Below are positions 5,638 through 8,078 of a stretch of 8,078 nucleotides of DNA, in pieces; position 1 is the first letter of the stretch; each line of letters starts with the position of its first letter. Below the pieces are notes generated by a model, which saw only the letters and a program-made list of their open reading frames with translations, was not told the origin of the DNA and ran no database searches. The DNA is taken from positions 1 to 8,078 of the forward strand of contig JACQAU010000117.1 of the NCBI GenBank assembly GCA_016194835.1, read 5' to 3'. The translations under genes were made by a program, and so were the position numbers. The stretch is from Deltaproteobacteria bacterium (GTDB lineage: Bacteria; Bdellovibrionota; UBA1018).

Positions 5638-5651
5638 ATTATATGTTCGGT

Positions 5652-6632
5652 TTAAATATTTTTAACAACGTCGTGTAAGTGCAGGATGCCAACAAGTTTT
5701 TGTTCGGTATTAATTACAGGAAGTGCACTAATTTTGCTTGTTCGTTTTTCCATAAGATCTAATGCATCTTTAGCTAGCATTTGAGGTTGTGCTGTTATGG
5801 GGTTTGTGTGCATGAGTTCAGATGCAGTCATCTGAAAAAGCTTTTCTCTATGAAGTTTGAGTACTCTTCTTAGATCCCCATCTGTAATAATGCCAAGTAG
5901 TTTTTGATTTTCTACAATTAGCACTGTGCCTAATTTTTTTTGTGTTGCTACTATGATTATCTCATCAAAAGAAGCGTTAGGTAAAACTAGAGGTATTTCA
6001 TCTCCTTTGTGCATCAAAGCCTCTACTGTGCAAGAAAGTCTTTTTCCCAGTGCTCCTCCGGGATGATTTTTAGCAAATTCACTGGGTTCAATCCCTCGCA
6101 TTTTCATAAGTGTTATAGCTACAGCGTCTCCGAGAGCTAATGCTAAGGTAGTGCTAGCTGTGGGGGCTAGTTGGTGTGTACAAGCTTCTTTGTCTACAAA
6201 TGCATCAATCCATAGATCAGCTTTGTGTGCAAGTTGAGAATTAGGATTGCCACCTAAGCACACTGTGGTAAGTCCACGACTTTTTAAGACAGCAATTAGT
6301 TCTAATAGTTCAGGCGTATTGCCAGTGTTACTTAAAGCAAATAACACATCATTTTGATGTGCAAGTCCTAGGTCTCCATGTAGCGCCTCAGTTGGGTGCA
6401 AGAAAATCGCATAACTACCTGTGCTAGATAAAGTAGACGCGATTTTTTGTGCAATTTTTCCTGATTTGCCTAAGCCAGTAAGAATAATTTTTCCGTCCTC
6501 ATCTAATGTCTTTTTAAATAACTTGAGGGCTTTTATAGCTTGTTCAGAGTTATTAGGAATGTTTAATCGCTCGACGCATTGTGTAATAGCATCTTGCTTA
6601 ATGCTATCTGGGGGGGATATATGATTAAACAA
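5652..6632 (-). CDS. kdsD: D-arabinose-5-phosphate isomerase (KpsF/GutQ family)
   Basis: KdsD interconverts D-ribulose 5-phosphate and D-arabinose 5-phosphate, the first committed step to Kdo for the lipopolysaccharide inner core. The 326-residue protein has an N-terminal sugar isomerase (SIS) domain (about 30-195): GLGKSG (53-58), HGDLG, SNTGNTPE (101-108), APTASTT (156-162) and NHPGGALGK. Residues matching the E. coli active site are all present: K56, E108, E149 and H190 (E. coli K59, E111, E152, H193). Two CBS domains follow (about 206-262 and 272-326) with MHKGDEIP, GIITDGDLRRV and GILHLHDVV. Length equals E. coli KdsD. The start is uncertain: the only near-terminal candidate is TTG at 6632, directly preceded by an in-frame TAG, with no Shine-Dalgarno, and it overlaps the divergent gene's start. 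It is the first gene of a three-gene minus-strand run. Confidence 0.94.
   Translation of the reverse strand: MFNHISPPDSIKQDAITQCVERLNIPNNSEQAIKALKLFKKTLDEDGKIILTGLGKSGKIAQKIASTLSSTGSYAIFLHPTEALHGDLGLAHQNDVLFALSNTGNTPELLELIAVLKSRGLTTVCLGGNPNSQLAHKADLWIDAFVDKEACTHQLAPTASTTLALALGDAVAITLMKMRGIEPSEFAKNHPGGALGKRLSCTVEALMHKGDEIPLVLPNASFDEIIIVATQKKLGTVLIVENQKLLGIITDGDLRRVLKLHREKLFQMTASELMHTNPITAQPQMLAKDALDLMEKRTSKISALPVINTEQKLVGILHLHDVVKNI
6610..6616 (+). promoter_or_regulatory. G-run ribosome-binding site deciding the start at 6621
   Basis: Seven consecutive G residues followed by ATAT lead into the ATG at 6621. This purine run is the best Shine-Dalgarno candidate and favours the ATG over the upstream in-frame TTG at 6579. 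It lies wholly within the kdsD coding region on the other strand. Confidence 0.6.
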
Positions 6633-7001
6633 CTAATCGTTAGTGTTTTGTTATTTTTAGGGCTTCATAATACTGGTTATTGTGAGTCATTAGGGTTTGG
6701 CATTGAAACTAGCTCCAACAACTCTAATAATCAGGTTGTTGTTGTGGATGATGTTACTTTAGAGCCTGTTTTAGGTGCTGAAGTAGTTATTTCTGATCTT
6801 TTATTTGAATATTTTACTTTTGATGATCCTATAGCATTTTATGGTGCCACAAATAGGGAAGGTAAGTTGGAATTTCCGTATTTCAATAGTGCAGGGGTAA
6901 AAGCTATCACGGTTACTAAAGACACGTATGTTCCGTTCACGGGTTTACTTAAAACGTATTTTGATTTCTTCGCCCATGGGTATAACTTCGGGTGTTTTTA
7001 A
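6621..7001 (+). CDS. N-terminal part of a frameshifted exported protein, function unknown
   Basis: From the ATG at 6621 the product starts MIKQLIVSVLLFLGLHNTGYCES, a typical cleavable signal peptide with Lys3, an 11-residue hydrophobic core and a likely cut near residues 22-24. The mature part (VVVVDDVTLEPVLGAEVVISD, then GATNREGKLEFPYFNSAGVKAITVTKDTYVPF) resembles the transthyretin-like fold of carboxypeptidase regulatory domains found at the start of many surface proteins. The frame ends at TAA 6999-7001 after FFAHGYNFGCF, which no longer looks like that domain. A long open frame one base later (codons beginning at 3n+1) continues with sensible protein to the window end. The two are best read as one gene interrupted by a one-base change between about 6945 and 6998. 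The 5' end overlaps the kdsD start region by 12 bases head to head. Confidence 0.7.
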   Translation: MIKQLIVSVLLFLGLHNTGYCESLGFGIETSSNNSNNQVVVVDDVTLEPVLGAEVVISDLLFEYFTFDDPIAFYGATNREGKLEFPYFNSAGVKAITVTKDTYVPFTGLLKTYFDFFAHGYNFGCF

Positions 7002-8078
7002 AGATTGGGATCCATTGCCTGGTAAAAAATATGTTCAAGCTGGCTTAAGCTTTAGAGCCTTACACGCGCTTGATGTATTGGATTTTCAGGTTGGGACATT
7101 TTTTTCGCCTTTAACAGATACTATTGACGTTTATGGTAAGAGGGAGATTCCTTCAAATTTTGTTTTGCCAGAACAAACAGTATCTTATTTGTTTGCGTCA
7201 ATTAAACTCAATAAACCAGTGTATCGATTGCCGTTGTTTTCGACCAAGCCTGTTAGGCTTGTAGCATTAGAAGGCACAGCAAAAGTAGGTGATATAGTTA
7301 GTGCTGCTCAAAGTGGAAAGTATACAGCTAATTTATTAAATTACTTCAATTTTACTCGTTTTGGTCTGAGTGATGCCTTTGTTCCTGTGGGGGGTAGTGG
7401 CATTGCTGATGATATTGGTGTGCCGTATAAACTCACTCCAAAGCTGTATCACGTCTCGGTTAGTCAACCACCTTTTCTGTCTGATGTGATGGTTGCGTCA
7501 TTTTTAGATCAAGATGCTAATCGGCAATGTTTAATACCCATGGATGTGAAAACGGCTGCGACATTGGATAATCCAAACAAAATTTCTGCAGTTGACTTGG
7601 CTGGTTTGATGCCATCAAGACGCACTAGGCGATTGTTTGCACGGTCTTCGAAAAATATTTTAACCGTTGCAGTGAGTGAAAAATCAAAAAGAGTTACGGG
7701 CATTATAAGTTCAGAGGTGGGATCACAAGTCAATTCAGGTGAGTTTTTACCAGTAGACGAGTTAGAAGATTTTAAAATACTTCCTACATTAATACAGGCT
7801 AGTGCTCCTGTGCACGGAGTCGGATTTTTAAGTTTTTACAAAAAACAGCCTATAAGGCTTAAAAACCCAGAAGTGATATATCCTTTTATGACAGTAGCTG
7901 TTTTACCGTCTGCAAAAGCTGTTTCATTTGTAACTCAAAAATTAAACGGCGAGGCTATAGAAGAATACAGCTACTCAGAGTTTGAATTTGGTGCTAATTT
8001 CAATGAAAAGTCACTTGATGGGGTTTCTATATTGAAGGATTTAAATAGATTTACCAAGACTAAAGCAAAGAGAATCAG
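6928..8078 (+). CDS. C-terminal continuation of the exported protein, in the +1 frame, running off the window
   Basis: This frame has no stop from 6901 (after a TAA at 6898-6900) to the last base, so it is open for more than 1,170 bases and 3'-partial. The ATG at 6928 is a formal start, ATG 6976 another; neither has a ribosome-binding site. Neither is likely to be a true start, because the sequence continues the upstream signal-peptide gene after a one-base shift. The product begins to look coherent at MGITSGVFKDWDPLPGKKY and continues with short hydrophobic strands and many Ser, Lys, Val and Asp residues (for example ASIKLNKPVYRLPLF, RLVALEGTAKVGDIV, VHGVGFLSFYKKQPIRL). This suggests a large beta-rich extracytoplasmic protein. 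I recognise no domain. Joined to the N-terminal part it gives a protein of more than 480 residues. Confidence 0.65.
   Translation, partial: MFRSRVYLKRILISSPMGITSGVFKDWDPLPGKKYVQAGLSFRALHALDVLDFQVGTFFSPLTDTIDVYGKREIPSNFVLPEQTVSYLFASIKLNKPVYRLPLFSTKPVRLVALEGTAKVGDIVSAAQSGKYTANLLNYFNFTRFGLSDAFVPVGGSGIADDIGVPYKLTPKLYHVSVSQPPFLSDVMVASFLDQDANRQCLIPMDVKTAATLDNPNKISAVDLAGLMPSRRTRRLFARSSKNILTVAVSEKSKRVTGIISSEVGSQVNSGEFLPVDELEDFKILPTLIQASAPVHGVGFLSFYKKQPIRLKNPEVIYPFMTVAVLPSAKAVSFVTQKLNGEAIEEYSYSEFEFGANFNEKSLDGVSILKDLNRFTKTKAKRI

Noticed and set aside
6610..6616. Seven-G run as a phase-variable tract
   Set aside because: Seven bases is short for phase variation, and the run is explained by a Shine-Dalgarno and by Pro codons of kdsD. 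It could still be a sequencing-error hotspot.
6940..7001. Programmed ribosomal frameshift in the exported-protein gene
   Set aside because: The needed shift is +1, but I see no CUU-UGA-type or other known in-frame +1 slippery site. A one-base indel in a short homopolymer is simpler.

Overview
The window is AT-rich, gene-dense bacterial chromosome with no IS element, CRISPR array, tRNA or rRNA that I can see. Two genes for lipopolysaccharide inner-core precursors (hldD for heptose, kdsD for Kdo), a lipobox protein with a thioredoxin fold, and a signal-peptide protein point to a Gram-negative, diderm organism. The SurA-like plus DsbA-like architecture and the rpsP-khpA-trmD order would suit a deltaproteobacterial or Bdellovibrionota-type lineage. 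That placement is only a guess; it needs ribosomal-protein or TrmD phylogeny.

Layout. Bases 1-1314 (+) hold the 3' part of a large gene of unknown function, probably beta-sheet-rich. It converges on a minus-strand pair, hldD (1728-2702) followed by rpsT (1389-1688). From the short divergent spacer at 2703-2760 a plus-strand cluster begins: a stand-alone CheY-like receiver (2761-3147), rpsP (3182-3427), khpA (3482-3805) and trmD (3813-4511 as read). The usual rimM between khpA and trmD is absent, and no rplS follows trmD. Next is a minus-strand run transcribed as kdsD (5652-6632), a 90-residue two-CxxC membrane protein (5365-5637), and a DsbA-family lipoprotein (4352-5338). Last, on the plus strand, is a signal-peptide protein that begins at 6621 and changes reading frame near 6945-6998. 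It then stays open to the window end.

The most notable feature is at about 4385-4396. TrmD similarity stops there on the plus strand, and DsbA-family similarity stops at the same point on the minus strand. Each gene loses its conserved C-terminus and reads out through the antisense of the other. This is a head-on breakpoint between two truncated genes: either a real deletion or rearrangement, or an assembly or amplification chimera. The 5' end of kdsD is also odd, with a TTG start directly after a stop codon and overlapping the divergent neighbour's start. A second breakpoint near 6605-6632 is therefore possible but unproven.

Functionally, the window mixes envelope biogenesis (HldD, KdsD, secreted and lipoproteins) with translation genes (S20, S16, KhpA, TrmD). 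I found no convincing new multi-gene system. The points worth following are the breakpoint, the frameshifted exported gene, the missing rimM, the hairpin that buries the rpsP start codon, and the two-CxxC membrane protein in the kdsD run.
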